Positions 1 through 11,392 of a stretch of DNA of 64,000 nt are shown here, piece after piece; the stretch's first letter is position 1, and every line of letters begins with the position of its first letter. Under the pieces are notes generated by a model. That model saw nothing but the letters and a program-made list of their open reading frames with translations. It made no database searches and had not been told where the DNA came from. The position numbers and the translations under genes are program-made. The DNA comes from Inga oerstediana (Eukaryota; Streptophyta; Magnoliopsida; Fabales; Fabaceae), in the NCBI GenBank assembly GCA_963210345.1, contig OY723401.1:35258709-35322708 (forward strand), in the 5' to 3' direction.

Positions 1-2
1 TT

Positions 3-209
3 CTTCGTCTTTCTTTTTCACCACGTCAACTGAAATCTAAACATCTCCACCCTGATGGCTCACTAAAAATCGCTCCGGCTCCTGGCTTAACTCCGATTTT
101 TGACTCAGAAGCCAGTTTTGAACAGTTGAACTACTCAAGCAGTCTAAATGTAAAGCACAAGCCGGTGTGTTTTTCAGTCGCCGATTGGACCAGTCTGATC
201 CGACTTTGA
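3..209 (+). CDS. Possible 3'-terminal exon of an unknown gene, cut by the window edge
   Basis: Reading from base 3 the frame stays open for 68 codons and ends in TGA at 207-209, while the other two forward frames close within 13 codons. The peptide is mixed in composition and contains a run reading KIAPAPGLTPIF. I do not recognise the family. Downstream is AT-rich sequence and then short transposon-like inverted repeats, so a gene end here is plausible. It could equally be chance or a pseudogene scrap, because the upstream part is outside the window. Confidence 0.25.
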   Translation, partial: LRLSFSPRQLKSKHLHPDGSLKIAPAPGLTPIFDSEASFEQLNYSSSLNVKHKPVCFSVADWTSLIRL

Positions 210-467
210 AATAATTGAATGTATGGAAAAAAACTCAAAAAAGATAATGAGAGAGAATATAATTAATTAATTAAGGGTAAAATTAATAAAAATATATGTA
301 ATGTTCAAACAACCCAAACTAGATTTTATTAAAAAGGACTAGAGTAATTTAAAAATTAAAATCTTACAAATACAACAAGAGGGAGAGTACTTCACATGAA
401 TTGAAGAAAGAGAAGGCATAGAAAATACTTTCCTCAAGGGTTGTCCATTCTATGGAGTTAAATTTGG

Positions 468-644
468 GAAAATGATGTTTCCACTAACTTCTCTCTCTCT
501 ACTTAATGTCTTAACCATTAGATTATGTTTTAATGGGTCATTAAATCCTACCCATTAAAAGATGATCCAATAGTTGTGATATGAAATGGAGAGGAAGTGG
601 AGAAAAAAGTTAGTCGAGAAGGGAAAAGGGTGTCTCCACTCGGT
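468..644. mobile_element. Small MITE-like inverted repeat, copy K1
   Basis: The two ends are imperfect inverted repeats: a 5' part with CCACTAACTTCTCTC and TTTTAATGGG, and a 3' part with the reverse complements (CCCATTAAAA, GGAGAGGAAGTGG, AGTTAG). Related copies lie at 1345-1565 and 3290-3415. No coding capacity. I could not fix a target-site duplication, so the superfamily is unassigned. Confidence 0.55.
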
Positions 645-1345
645 GAGGGGTGTCTCCACTTAGCTGTCTTAGCTATTCTCCCCATTTCCCTGCACTAACA
701 CAAAAACACACCATTATGTAACCCTCCAACGTTCAGCTTCTTCAATTTTTAGGCAGTGATGCTATTTTGCTGAGTTTTTATATTACATAAAAGTCACACA
801 AACAAGGGGGAAAAAAGAGCAAGGCTTCTTTGAAGTGAGCGAGTACGCGGTTTTCTCTCTCTTTATTCTTCCATCGTTGTTACTTGTTCCTCAGTCGTCA
901 ACCCCATCCTTGTTATTCTCTTCCTCCTCACATCTTGCCCATCCTCTACCCATAATAAAAAATATTCCTGTTCTTCAACAAACCCATTCTTTCTCTCTCT
1001 TCCCTCTGCGATTTTCTTCAAGCTTCCACTTACCTTTTCATGGAAAGTTGTCCCTACCATCCATCACCCACATTGGCTGCATTGCATTTGAATCATAGCC
1101 TCTCTTTGAGACCCATTTCTAGATTCATCTGAAATTTGTGTTTCAATAGCAGGAGTACATGGACCTAGCAACATTACATTAAGGTGAGGGTTGGAGCAAA
1201 TTAGTTTTTAATATAGAAGCTTAGCAAAACGGCATCACTACATCAAATAGAAGAAGCTGAGTGCTGGAGAGTGACATAACGGTGTCATTTTGTGTTAGTG
1301 GAGGGAAATGGAGAGGATAGCTAAGTGGAGAGACCTATCGCCGTA
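645..1345. repeat. Inverted-repeat element (J) around a unique core of about 400 bp
   Basis: Bases of about 645-800 are inverted at about 1195-1340. Both arms contain, in opposite orientation, the series TAGCTATTCTCCCC, CACTAACACAAAA, CAGCTTCTTC and GCTATTTTGCT. The enclosed core (about 800-1190) is pyrimidine-rich and has an open frame from 835 to 1098 that begins with GTG rather than ATG. I see no protein family in it. The arrangement resembles a non-autonomous transposon carrying foreign DNA, but without a clear target duplication this stays an inference. Confidence 0.45.
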
Positions 1346-1565
1346 CTCCACTAACTTTTCTCTTTACTTAATGTCTTAATCATTTAATCATATTTTAATG
1401 GGTAGGATTTAATGAATACGATTTAATACTATGTAAAAAAATATTATTGCTATATTACATATAATACAAATCTAAAATTAAATCTTATCTAGTAAAACAT
1501 GATCTAATGGTTGTGATATTAAGTGAAAAAGAAGTGTAGAGAAGGGTGAGGGAAGACACCCCTCT
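1345..1565. mobile_element. MITE-like inverted repeat, copy K2
   Basis: Related to K1: CCACTAACTTTTCTC and TTTTAATGGGTAGG on the left, and ATGATCTAATGG, GTAGAGAAGGG on the right. The centre is AT-rich. It abuts the right arm of inverted-repeat element J, as K1 abuts the left arm. Confidence 0.5.
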
Positions 1566-2976
1566 CCCAACTCACTCTAGGGTCTTTTCTTATAAAATTT
1601 TAATTTTTTAAATCGTTCAGTCATTTTTATAATATTCAGTTTGGGGTTGTATGAACATTAAATATAACTTTACTAATTATGCCTTTAATTAGCTAATATA
1701 TATATTCTCTCATTATCTTTGTCTCATATATTCTTTTTCATCTTTTTTTCTCACTATTTTTCTCTCTCACATACCCTTTTAATTTTAAATAGGGGCATAT
1801 TTTTAAAAAAAGTACATTTTTTTAACATATGAATTACTTTTAACTAATTTTAACATATTTGTCAACCACATAATCTGGTTTTTTTGGATCATTATAAAAG
1901 GGACGGGAGGGAGGGTGTATATATATATCTTAATTTTTTTTGGGTCTATCTTGAAAATTTAATTAAAAGTGTCTTGCAATAAAAGTCTGAGAATGTCGTT
2001 GATATGGGATGTGAAAATTTTTTTTAGAGGTTTAATTAGATTAATTAGGGTATTCGCCTATTCGGTAGGAATCTGAATAAGGATATTCATCCATTAAAAT
2101 AATGATTTACTACATTATTATATTTTTACTATTTTTTAATTATATATCTTTATTGTCATTGATTATGATTAGAATTTGATTTAGGATTTTATTAATATTT
2201 TATATTTCTAGAAGCTTTACAAAAAGTGTTAGGGTTTTCAGTTTTCTCAGTTTTGATAAATTTATAAAAATTGATGGAGTATAAAAAATACTCTAAAATC
2301 TCTTATGTTGTGCTTGAATTACATAGACCTTTCCTTTATTTTGGAAATACACATGCAAGTCCAAACTGTTAACTCTATTAAGAATTTTCTAAAAAGATAT
2401 TTTTTTATTAAAATTTACATTCAAATAAATTTTATATATTAATTTACCCTTCATCATTACCAATTCCCACAACAACAAAAATATAACTTTCAGCCGTGAC
2501 TTTTGCCACTTCCGAAAGTTAAAAAGTGACTGATGAAGGTTTTCAACATTGACAAAAAGTCATCACCATGTCGTTGCAATAGCAACCATGTCTAATATTA
2601 TCAGCAGCATCATCAAAATGAAGAAAATTCGTCATTAAAATTTAAAAGAATACTTTCAGCAGCAAGATTTAAATGTTACCGCCGGATGTCCACTTTCAGC
2701 TACGACATTTGTTACTGCGGCAAGTGGCAAAAAAAACTTAAAATAAAGCCACATTAGCACCCTATTGCTACGTGGGTAATGAAATGGTGCCACCTAAACC
2801 ACCTTCCACATTGTGTCACGTCACCCACTCACCTGCCACTTACCACTTGCCACATTGCACCACATCACCACCCTATGCCACATTGTGCCGCATCATCACC
2901 TTATAATTTCACCTCCCCGATGTGCCTGCCTCCCTAAGGTTCGAACAGGCCCCTAATCACTTTGTTCATGTGTTAA
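1566..2976. other. AT-rich intergenic stretch, no gene seen
   Basis: No coding sequence is visible. It holds a short TA run near 1918-1928, a relic of a MULE-type MITE at about 2278-2440, and a CCACATTG/CCACATCA-rich low-complexity segment at about 2740-2910. Confidence 0.6.
2278..2440. mobile_element. Relic of one arm of a MULE-type MITE
   Basis: The order GAGTATAAAAAATACTC, TTGAATTACATAGACC, TTTATTTTGGAAA, GTCCAAACTGTTAACTC, AAGAATTTTCTAAAAAGAT matches the reverse complement of the right arm of the element at 57776-58574. Only one arm is present here. Confidence 0.5.
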
Positions 2977-3806
2977 GTCTCCTTCTAAATTTTTGTACTT
3001 TTATATGAGTACAATTCTAAGCTCTCAATGAAAGTTCTTAAAAATGCAATATCATTTACACTCTAAATTAAATCTAGACTACCCTATATGATCAACTCCT
3101 AAATTGTGTTCATTTATTGGGGTAGTTCTAATTTAATGTTAAAATTAAACAAGTTTGGTCAGCAACTAAACAAATTAAACAAGATGAGTTAAGTTTACCT
3201 AATTAAATGTATAATTGGCAACCTAACTAACTATTTGTGTGATTTCTGAGAATTAGGCAATAAAAATGGGGTGAATTGCCCGCCTGAAAAGATGGGGTGG
3301 AGACATCATTTTTTTACTTAGCATTAAATTCTACCTATTAAAATATGATCCAATGGTTAAAATATTAAATGGAGAGGAAGTAAAGAAAGAAGTTAGTGAA
3401 GACACCCTTTTCCCTTATATGAGTACTTCACATGAATTAAAGAAAGAGAAAGACATAGAAAATCACTTCCCCCAAGAGTTGTCCATTCTATGGAATCTAA
3501 TTCACCCCGTTTTCATTGCCTAATTCTCGGAAACAACTCAAATTGTTAGTTAGGTTGCTAATTATACATTCAATTAGGTAAATTGAACTCAACTTGTTTA
3601 ATTTGTTCACTAGCTGACCAAACTTGTTTAATTTGAACATTAAATTAGAACTAGCCCAATAAATGAACACGATTTAGGTGCTGATCCTATACTTTATATA
3701 GGATAGCCTATATTTAATTTGGAGCATAAATTTCATTTTAAAGGACTTTCATTGAGAGCTTTGAATTGTACTCGTGTATAAAAGCAAGAAAATTTAGAAG
3801 CTTTGT
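2977..3806. repeat. Foldback-like inverted repeat with arms of about 300 bp
   Basis: The arm at 2977-3277 is inverted at about 3486-3806. Shared blocks in opposite orientation include GAGTACAATTCTAAGCTC, ATTGTGTTCATTTATTGGG, AACAAGTTTGGTCAGC and GCAACCTAACTAAC. The loop holds MITE copy K3. Sequence next to the right arm (about 3420-3500) also resembles 380-470, so part of this unit exists a third time. No coding capacity. Confidence 0.6.
3290..3415. mobile_element. MITE-like inverted repeat, copy K3, in the foldback loop
   Basis: A shorter relative of K1 and K2 with CTACCTATTAAAATATGATCC and GGAGAGGAAGTAAAG followed by GAAGACACCC. It sits between the two arms of the 2977-3806 inverted repeat. 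Confidence 0.45.
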
Positions 3807-4588
3807 GTGAAGACTGAAGAAAAAGCAGGTGTTATATTTAATTGCCTATTAGCTTCCTCAACTTTCAGAAGACAAGACAATCCTCAGAGAATAAGTTAGA
3901 GGCTGCTACAACTGATCATTTGGCCATTTCTTGCTTCTGGAAGCCTCTTCCTCCTTAAGGCCCTAGACTCATACTCCCAAAAGGGTACGTCTATTTTTAA
4001 CAAGTGAAATTTAGTCAAAACTTAATGAAAACAAGCCTTGTAATCTCTGCTCTTATAGCTATTTATGAAAACATATCAATGAATTTTGCATTGTTGCTCC
4101 TAAGTTTGTGATTTGGGTCACATAATTAAGGTTGGGTGTACGGTGTACGGTGTAGGGTGAGCCTCCTCATTGAAGAACTAGGACACTGGCTTGTTGTGAG
4201 AGTGTTGCTGCTAAGGGACAACCACATGTTCCTCCTCCTATCACTATGTAGTCATATTGTGACATTTTGGAGCAGACTTTGCTTCTTTGATGAACGTCAA
4301 ATGTGGGGTTGCGCGTGCGCGAGCGCACACACACATATAGTTATGTGGAAAGGAATATAGGTCAGAAATTAAATGATGGCTCAAAATGCAAAACATATAG
4401 AATAAAACTCATCCGATATATTGCTAATAAATGTTAGTCTAGTTGGTAATTAATGAATTGACTTATAACCCACAAAGTCGTAACTCATAAGCTTAAATCC
4501 TGCTACTTATATAAGGAAATTATTGTCAGGCGATATGTAAGTACTTTTACAATTAATGTTTGAGTTTTGAGGCATGTCTGTCCCTAAT
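3807..4588. other. No feature seen upstream of the GMC pseudogene
   Basis: I looked for the N-terminal exons expected of a GMC oxidoreductase, in particular the dinucleotide-binding GxGxxG region, and saw none. A short purine/pyrimidine-alternating run of GCGCGTGC and ACACACACAT type lies near 4311-4338. The open frame at 4136-4360 has no recognisable family. Confidence 0.5.
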
Positions 4589-4852
4589 GAGTGGGTGGAG
4601 AAGGTGGTGGCGTTTGAGCGGACGGAGACAGAGGCAATCGGCTGTGAGAGATGGGCTGAAGGAAGTGGGAGTGTTGCCTTATAATGACTTTAGTTTTGAT
4701 CATTTGGTTTGGACTAAGGTTGGAGGCTCTATATTTGATGACAAGGGTAATAGGCATACTGCTGCCGATATGTTAACTTATGCTAGTCCCAACTCCATTT
4801 CTGTATGCCTATATGTAACTGTGCAACATATTTTGGTTTTTGCAGAGTTCAG
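4589..4852 (+). pseudogene. GMC oxidoreductase (HOTHEAD/mandelonitrile-lyase-like) exon, frameshifted
   Basis: This is a middle exon of a plant FAD-dependent GMC oxidoreductase. The family includes HOTHEAD and (R)-mandelonitrile lyases, secreted flavoproteins that oxidise or cleave alcohol substrates. The first 15 codons read EWVEKVVAFE, as expected. The frame then shifts by one near 4630-4640 and continues as SAVRDGLKEVGVLPYN, FDH and RHTAADMLTYASP, all typical of the family between the FAD-binding half and the substrate domain. The exon ends at an AG|GTAATC donor at 4852/4853. Exons upstream of it are absent. The next exon follows after a 515-bp AT-rich intron. The frameshift and the missing 5' part make it a pseudogene. 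Family assignment is confident, the exact subfamily is not. Confidence 0.85.
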
Positions 4853-5367
4853 GTAATCATGATTTTAAATGTTATTTCTCTTTAAATTATTAGCTTTTGT
4901 ATTAAAAATAGTGGTCATGATTATGAAAACTCAACTTGGGTCATTTTCATTTAAATCACTTTGACTTCTTCCTTTCCTTGGTTGTTTCCCCTCACTCGCC
5001 CTCTCCTCTTTTATTTTTATTTTTCTAACAAAAATTAAGAGTTAGATAGCTAATTTATATATATTAAGAACATTTAGTTAAGTTATTTATAAGAAAAAAG
5101 GTTTTGCTTTCTCTAATATACCCTTTTTAATAATTTGAAATGAAAACAACTCACATATGAAAACTTTAGTTAATAGAGATAGTTTGAGAAAAACGTTATA
5201 AATTTGAATGACAAAGCATATTGAAATTTTATATTTAAAATCAAAATATACTTTCAACTAGCTTCTACATTTAGAACTCAGGAGTATTAATACTACAAAT
5301 CCCAAGATCAAAAGTAACTTGTGGATAGTTTTATCATTAACATGACAACAAAAACGTAAAGTTTCAG

Positions 5368-5740
5368 GCACACAAAGTGGGAGGCCACAAGCCTAAGGAG
5401 CAACATTCAAAGATGAGGATGGAATCACACACCAAGCATACTTGAAAGAGAATGGTGAGATACTATTGTCAGCAGGTGCAATTGGAAGCCAACAAATATT
5501 GATGCTGAGTAGTATTGGGCCAGCCCAACGTCTTCAGGCCCATGGTATAAAAGTGGTGTTGGATCAGCCCGTAGTGGGCCAAGGCATGGTTGATAATCCA
5601 ATGAATGCTATGGTTGTGCCATCTCCTCTATCTCTTACCCCAATTGTGGGCATCGGTTTAGGAGCTATATTGAAGTTGGCAGTGGATGGGGCTTGGGAAT
5701 TCCTTGGGCTCAAGAACTTCAAAGTATTCTTGAGACTTTG
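5368..5740 (+). pseudogene. GMC oxidoreductase exon, frameshifted and interrupted by a LINE
   Basis: The exon follows a TTTCAG acceptor. An early frame reads KVGGHKPK, then a one-base shift near 5399 leads into GITHQAYLKENGEILLSAG, GAIGSQQILMLSSIGPAQRL and VGQGMVDNPMNA. The SAGAIGSxQxLMLSxIGP segment is the second GMC signature (PROSITE GMC_OXRED_2 type). After PIVGIG the sequence continues as a stretch (about 5653-5740) found again at 49523-49600. It is cut at 5740 by the poly(A) end of a LINE on the opposite strand and resumes at about 31548. The shift and the interruption rule out a functional product. Confidence 0.88.
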
Positions 5741-5748
5741 TTTTTTTT

Positions 5749-5908
5749 GGAGAATTATATTTAGGTCCCGCATAAGAGAAAAAAAATGAAAAAATGGTCC
5801 CCTAAACTTGTCAATGACATATATGAAGTTGTCAATTGAAGTCCTTGGACTTGTCAATGGGACCATTTCTTCATTTTTTTTGCTGCGGGGCCTAAATGTA
5901 ATTCTCCC
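5749..5908. mobile_element. 160-bp MITE inserted in the LINE poly(A) tail
   Basis: The ends are inverted repeats (GGAGAATTATATTTAGGTCC against the complement of CCTAAATGTAATTCTCC), and the interior is also self-complementary (AAAATGGTCCC against GGGACCATTT). T runs lie on both sides, which fits insertion into the LINE tail, but it also hides the exact target duplication. Confidence 0.7.
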
Positions 5909-5979
5909 TTTTTTTAATACAAACTGGAATTCATTAAAAGCTATAAAGCAAATACAACCATAAGGCTCAAACGAGAAAA

Positions 5980-6440
5980 ACAGCCTAATCCTTTATCAAC
6001 CACCACCTTGGATAATTGAAGGTGGTGGTTGATCAAAGAGAACAAAATTTTCTATCAAGCTATGAGATAATTTCGCTAACTGATAAGCCAAGGTATTATC
6101 CTCCCTTGGTATGTGACTAACTAAGACCTGCCATTCCTTAGACAGCTACAATCTAGCATCAAGGATGACACTAAAGGGGTGTGACATATCATATCCCCTT
6201 GTAACCATATTCATCGCCTCGATACAATCAGTGGTAACAAGTACCTTTCTAAAACCTTTGTTCTAGAATATTTGTAAACCCTAAATAATTGCAATAATAT
6301 CTATAATTGCTGGATGAACAGTAGTTAGCTTGCAAATGTACCCACAAATCCATTCTCTATCTGTTTCCTTAATAACCCCTCCACACTTGCATTGCCCAGA
6401 TTCAAGTACTGAGACATCTACTTCTAGCATAATGAAATTT
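5980..6440 (-). pseudogene. LINE RNase H domain relic
   Basis: Minus-strand fragments read EWQVLVSHIPREDNTLAYQL and AKLSHSLIENFV, the usual C-terminal end of the RNase H domain in plant L1 elements (the xIPRExNxLAxxLA motif). Upstream minus-strand fragments read VTTDCIEAMN with several stops between. The domain ends about 65 bases before the poly(A) tract, as expected of a 3' end. It is separated from the rest of the LINE by the CACTA element. Confidence 0.8.
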
Positions 6441-7251
6441 TCCTGCCTCCTTTCATTAGCACCTCTAGCTTATGGTTGATGAGTATAAAACTGACAATGA
6501 GAAAGTAGATCATGGTCCCAGCTCGCAAGAAGCACTACAAAACAATATTGAATTTTTGATGGAATTTGCCACGGAATCAACTTTTCCGATGGACTGCATT
6601 TCCAAAGCAATTTTTGATGGACTCTGTTTTGTCGCTAATAGGTGTGATACAAACAAATTTACGATGGAATTTCAATTCAGCCAGAAATTTCTGACAGAAT
6701 GGAATTCCGTCGGAATTTTTGACGAAAATTCAGACGGAATAGATTTTGTCACAAAATTTTTTTTAAAAAAATTTCTGAATTTTTTTTTTAAATTTCCAAA
6801 TGTCACATGTTTGCTCCTCAATGCTCCACGTGTCCCTCTCCCTTGGAGGCCACGCGTCTCCTCCTCATACTGCCATGTGTCCGCATCTCATAATTCCTGA
6901 AAAATGCCTCTCCTTCTATTCGAACCCACGACCTCAGGCTGCCAACATCTTCACGCGCAAGTCTTTACTAGTTGCGCTGAATTGAACCTGTATCATATTA
7001 TTACATATTATTATATATATAATATTATTATACATACATACATACATACATATAATTAATTAATTATATACATATAATTAATTATTAATTAAATATAATA
7101 TTATTAAAAATAATGAAAATTTTAATAAAATTTAAAAAAATATTTATATATTTAATTAAACAAATTTTTTAATTAAAATTACTTAATAAATAATAATTTA
7201 ATATTATAAATATTATTTTTTAATATAAAATTACAAATATAATATTAATAA

Positions 7252-8178
7252 GGGAAAATCCCATTTAAATACCATTTGAAATGTCAAAACCCACAAAAGT
7301 CTATTATAACTTGAAAAAGACAGATAAGGCATATGGTAGGAATCAGGGATATTGAAATTTAATGCTAAAGACCTAAATACCCCTTTTAACTTTTAATCAA
7401 ACACATCAATTTTGGATTCCTCAGCAATGAAATCTCGGTATGTCTGTTTCCTATAAGGGTTATTGTCTTCGATAGCATTGCAGGGGAAAAAGTGGGGCGA
7501 CAGCGGCGACATCCTCGAAGCGTCAATCGTGAATGGAAGCAATCGCATAGTCATATGCTGGTTCCCGCCAACCAAAGAACATCTTGAATATCATTAGTGG
7601 TTAGTAATAGATCTATAGATTTTTCGTGTTGGTTATTATTTTTTCTTCTTCTAACATCTAAAGTATAGTCTCTGTGATTTTGCTTACCTATAGAGTAGTT
7701 CTTGTTGAAATTTGTAGTCGAAACTGTGTTATATCTTGCATTTATACTTTTAGCTGTCATTTGTGTTGCATTCGATATATTGTAGCTTGTTTGTTCAAGT
7801 CTTTGTAGTAAGGAGTAAAATCATTCAGTTTTGTTTTGTAAGAGTAATGCTTCCTCGTTAGTTGCTGTCATAAAGAATCTGGTGTTTTGTAACTTCCATT
7901 ACTGTACTTGTCATTCCCATTACTACTCTTGTTAATGGTAACAACTTATTATAATTAAATTATACATGAAGGAACACCTTCTGTTAGGTTTATGACTTAT
8001 ATGCAAAGAATGTACTTGGAAAGAGTAATGTCAAGTTGCTATTTAATACATTATGAATTGTTGCTGGCAACATGACTCTGGTGTTTTGTCAATTCCATTA
8101 CAGACTTTGTCAATACCATTACTATTTTTGTGAATCCCAAAACGGATTCTGTCAAGAGCAGCAGTAATGAAATTCATA
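7252..8178. repeat. Left terminal inverted repeat of the MULE
   Basis: Matches 11393-12193 in inverted orientation, including TTTGGATTCCTCAGCAATGA, TATAGATCTATTACTAACC-type and AACACCAGAGTCATG-type blocks. The left arm is longer because of small insertions. Confidence 0.75.
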
Positions 8179-9418
8179 TGCCTTAAATTTTCAGTGAAAT
8201 AGAAGGGCTTTTTAATTATCATAAGAGAGTATAAAGAGTTAGTAGTTGTCCATTGAATAATCTTGTTCATAATTTATTGTTTTTAATTGATGTAGTAATT
8301 TATCATGGCTGGCTTGAGAATTTTATTTTTTATTGCACACTCTGCTTTCTTTACATGCTTGGTCATATTGGGAAATAATTTGGTAGCAATCAAGGTTATC
8401 TAAACTCTTAAAATTTTCATTCCTATTGTTAGATTTAGTAAAAAAGAATGCTTGTGTATGTCCATGAAATCCTCATATTTATAAATACTGTCAAAGTCTT
8501 TGGCGTTTGACTCAGTTGAATTTGAATCTGCATAAATAATATAGGTGAGCTTTAAGTTTTCTTTAGTTTATTAGCTATGTTCTTGAAAGGGGAGTCATTG
8601 ATTTGCTTCATGCAAAACAGTGCCCTAGTAAAGAATTTTCAATGTTTTGCCTTTGAAACCTGATTACCACTAAATTGAATGGCATATTATAGTCACATGC
8701 ATTCTAACCTCTTGCTGTATGTGACTCAGAGTAAGATTTGAAATGCTCCACGAGTTTCACTGAATTGTTATGATCTACCCTAGTGGAATTTATTGGTACA
8801 AAGGAGACTCCTTTAGTTATATATTGTATAAAACAATATTTATTATCTTTTATGAGTGGTTTCTCTAAAAGGGCTACTGTCCACAATAATATGTATCTGG
8901 ATTGTTAAATTCAAAGTTTGGCCCCTTAAATGAAATAGCCTGAGTTGTAAGAGATTTCTTCATTTCAATTGAATTAAATTGTGACGTTATTTTGCAGCTG
9001 CAAGTTATTGTGGTGGGTGGATGGTTAACCATGAAATGAATAGCAAGAGGGAGGATGCATTGAGACTGATGACTTCATAAATGACCTAGACCAAGAGGAT
9101 ATGACTGACATAATTTTGTCCTTAATGTAACTTTTTGGTCTTCCTCAAACAATTATTTTTTTAGAATTCACCACTATTGTAAAGAGATTAACATCTGTTG
9201 TCTAACTTAATAACCAATCACTGCATTTTGGGGTGACGTACTAAAGTTGTTATTTTGGTCACCAAACTTGAATATTGATTCATAGCAGTGGCCTTTTGTG
9301 ATGTACTATTACTATGTATGTAAATTTACTAAAACTATAGTCTCTTTTTTCCAACAGTATGCTATTATGCACTTTTGTTGTACAAGAAGCAAGTCAATCA
9401 AGAAATATTATGTGTTAA

Positions 9419-10010
9419 AGTGTTGGCCCAAAAGGGGTGGCCTCTGACAAGTTCACTAATGGGATTGACAAAGTTTTTAATGGGTTTGATAAGATTGATA
9501 ATGAGAATGACAACACATACTCACCAAACTTGTGAAAGTGTTGGCCCAAAATGGTTGAATGCTGACAAGTTCACTAACGTAAATAACAAAGTTTTTAATG
9601 GTTTTGACGAAAGTAGTAATGAGAATGACAACTTAATCTTTCCTAATATTATGCGTGGAAGTGTTGGCCTAAAAGAGCTGAACGCTGACAAGTTCACTAA
9701 TGTAAATAACAAAGTTTTTAATGGTTTTGATGAGATTGGTAATGGGAATGACAACTTAATATTTCCAAGTATTGTTGTGTTAAAGTGTTGGCCTAAAAGG
9801 GCTAGACGCTGACAAATTCACTAATGTAAATAACAAAGTTTTTAATGGTTTTAACAAGAATCGTAATAGGAATGACAAATTAGTCTCACTAACTTTGTGA
9901 GTGCTGGCCCAAAAGGGCTGGCCTCTGATAAGTTCACTAATAGAAATGACAAAATTTTTATTGGTTTTAACGATAATGGTAATGTGAATGACAAGTTTAA
10001 TAATGGTAAT
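9419..10010. repeat. Five-copy tandem repeat of about 120 bp inside the MULE
   Basis: Units start at about 9419, 9538, 9661, 9785 and 9899 with GTGTTGGCCCAAAAGG or close variants, followed by GACAAGTTCACTAA, AACAAAGTTTTTAATGG and GTAATGAGAATGACAA. The open frame over 9375-9812 is produced by this repeat (period of about 40 residues with NADKFTNVNNKVFNGFDE) and is not a credible gene. Confidence 0.8.
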
Positions 10011-10999
10011 GACAAGTTATGTTATGACATTGATAAAAATCACAAATGTTCATGGCAACAACTATTAAGTAAAGGATTGAAATGACAATTTAACACTATT
10101 CATTCTACCTACACCTAATGCATACAAGTCATGAACCCAAAAGAAAGTGTGCCTTCATGTATACTTTAATTACAATAAGTTGTCACCGTTAACAAGAATA
10201 GTAAGGGGAATAACAAGTGCAGTAATAGAATTTACAAAACACTAGATTCTCATGACAACAACTACCATATAAATTGTCAAATGACAAGTGAACATTACAA
10301 TTCCACCAGCACCTAATATTTTCTTGTCATTCCCAGGGTATAAGATATTCTTTTCTCTAAAAACAGTACTTACATAAAGAACATCATATATGTCATAACC
10401 CTTCTAACAAAAAATATGTGAAGGGATCCAAGTTATTGTATATAAACCAAAAGCTGACTTGCAAAATAGTTACTCCCAGGTCTCCACATGCAAGCTTAAG
10501 TTAGGTTTGGATTCTTGCACTCTGGAGTGGCTTGCTTGATGACATGAGCTGTAATGGTATACTTTCTTGTTTTAGAACTATGACTCTTTCCTTACAAATC
10601 TTGGCTTACCAACAAATCTCTTGAATTCTTCACATATGTGTACTCAAATTTGTATAAAATACTGAACTTGTGCAGCACCTTCTTGAAATCATCCGCATGT
10701 GCAAATATTTGATTTACTCCTACCAACAAATCCATCCACTTCTTATAGTTCATCTCTGGCATTGGTGTTGGTGTGCTCTCAACTACATATGGAAAACTTA
10801 GAAGAGGTCTTGCATTGCACTCATTTCATACAAATTCATCACTCATTCCATAACACACGGCATCATCAATGTACGACATTTGCTCCACAACTCCCAAGAA
10901 TTCATCAACCCTGCATGGATATTAACAAGTGTTGTCAACACATATTACCAAAAACATTATAGGAAATAACTATTTCTATAACCATAAAAACTAACACTT

Positions 11000-11345
11000 G
11001 CCTTTCTGTATCATCCATGACCCTTCCTTCATTATCACTTCATTTACATACTATATATACATGTGCACTACTGTCATTATAATGAAACATATTTTCCAAT
11101 TCGGAATTATCAATGAGATCAACTAATATCTTTTCATCAAACCCCAAAGAGTATTTAATGTCGCACCAATGACCATCTAAACGAAACCATCATCCTATCA
11201 TTACCCTCAACTCTTCAACTGTCATCCCCTCCTTTTTCGATTTTACCCTGACACTCCCACCACTATATTTAACTTCACCTTCAACATTTGTTACAAAATC
11301 CCCCCAACATGGAAAAACATATAAGTGACTTTGACTAAGGTGTTG
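11000..11345 (-). pseudogene. MULE transposase N-terminal (PB1-like) relic
   Basis: On the minus strand the fragments read VTYMFFHVGG, then after a one-base shift FVTNVEGEVKYSGGSVRV, MTVEELRVMIG, a stop, then WFRLDGHWCDIKY and LENMFHYNDSSAHVY. The spacing HxGGxF...Y.GG.V is like the N-terminal domain of plant mudrA-type transposases, which precedes the DNA-binding and catalytic domains. Those downstream domains are not visible. The frameshift and stop show that it is dead. Confidence 0.55.
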
Positions 11346-11392
11346 CCCAAATATTCGATGTCATCTTGCAAGCTAACCTACACGAAAAAAAT

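Noticed and set aside
9375..9812. 145-codon open frame on the + strand
   Set aside because: It is the translation of the 120-bp tandem repeat in the MULE, whose period is a multiple of three.
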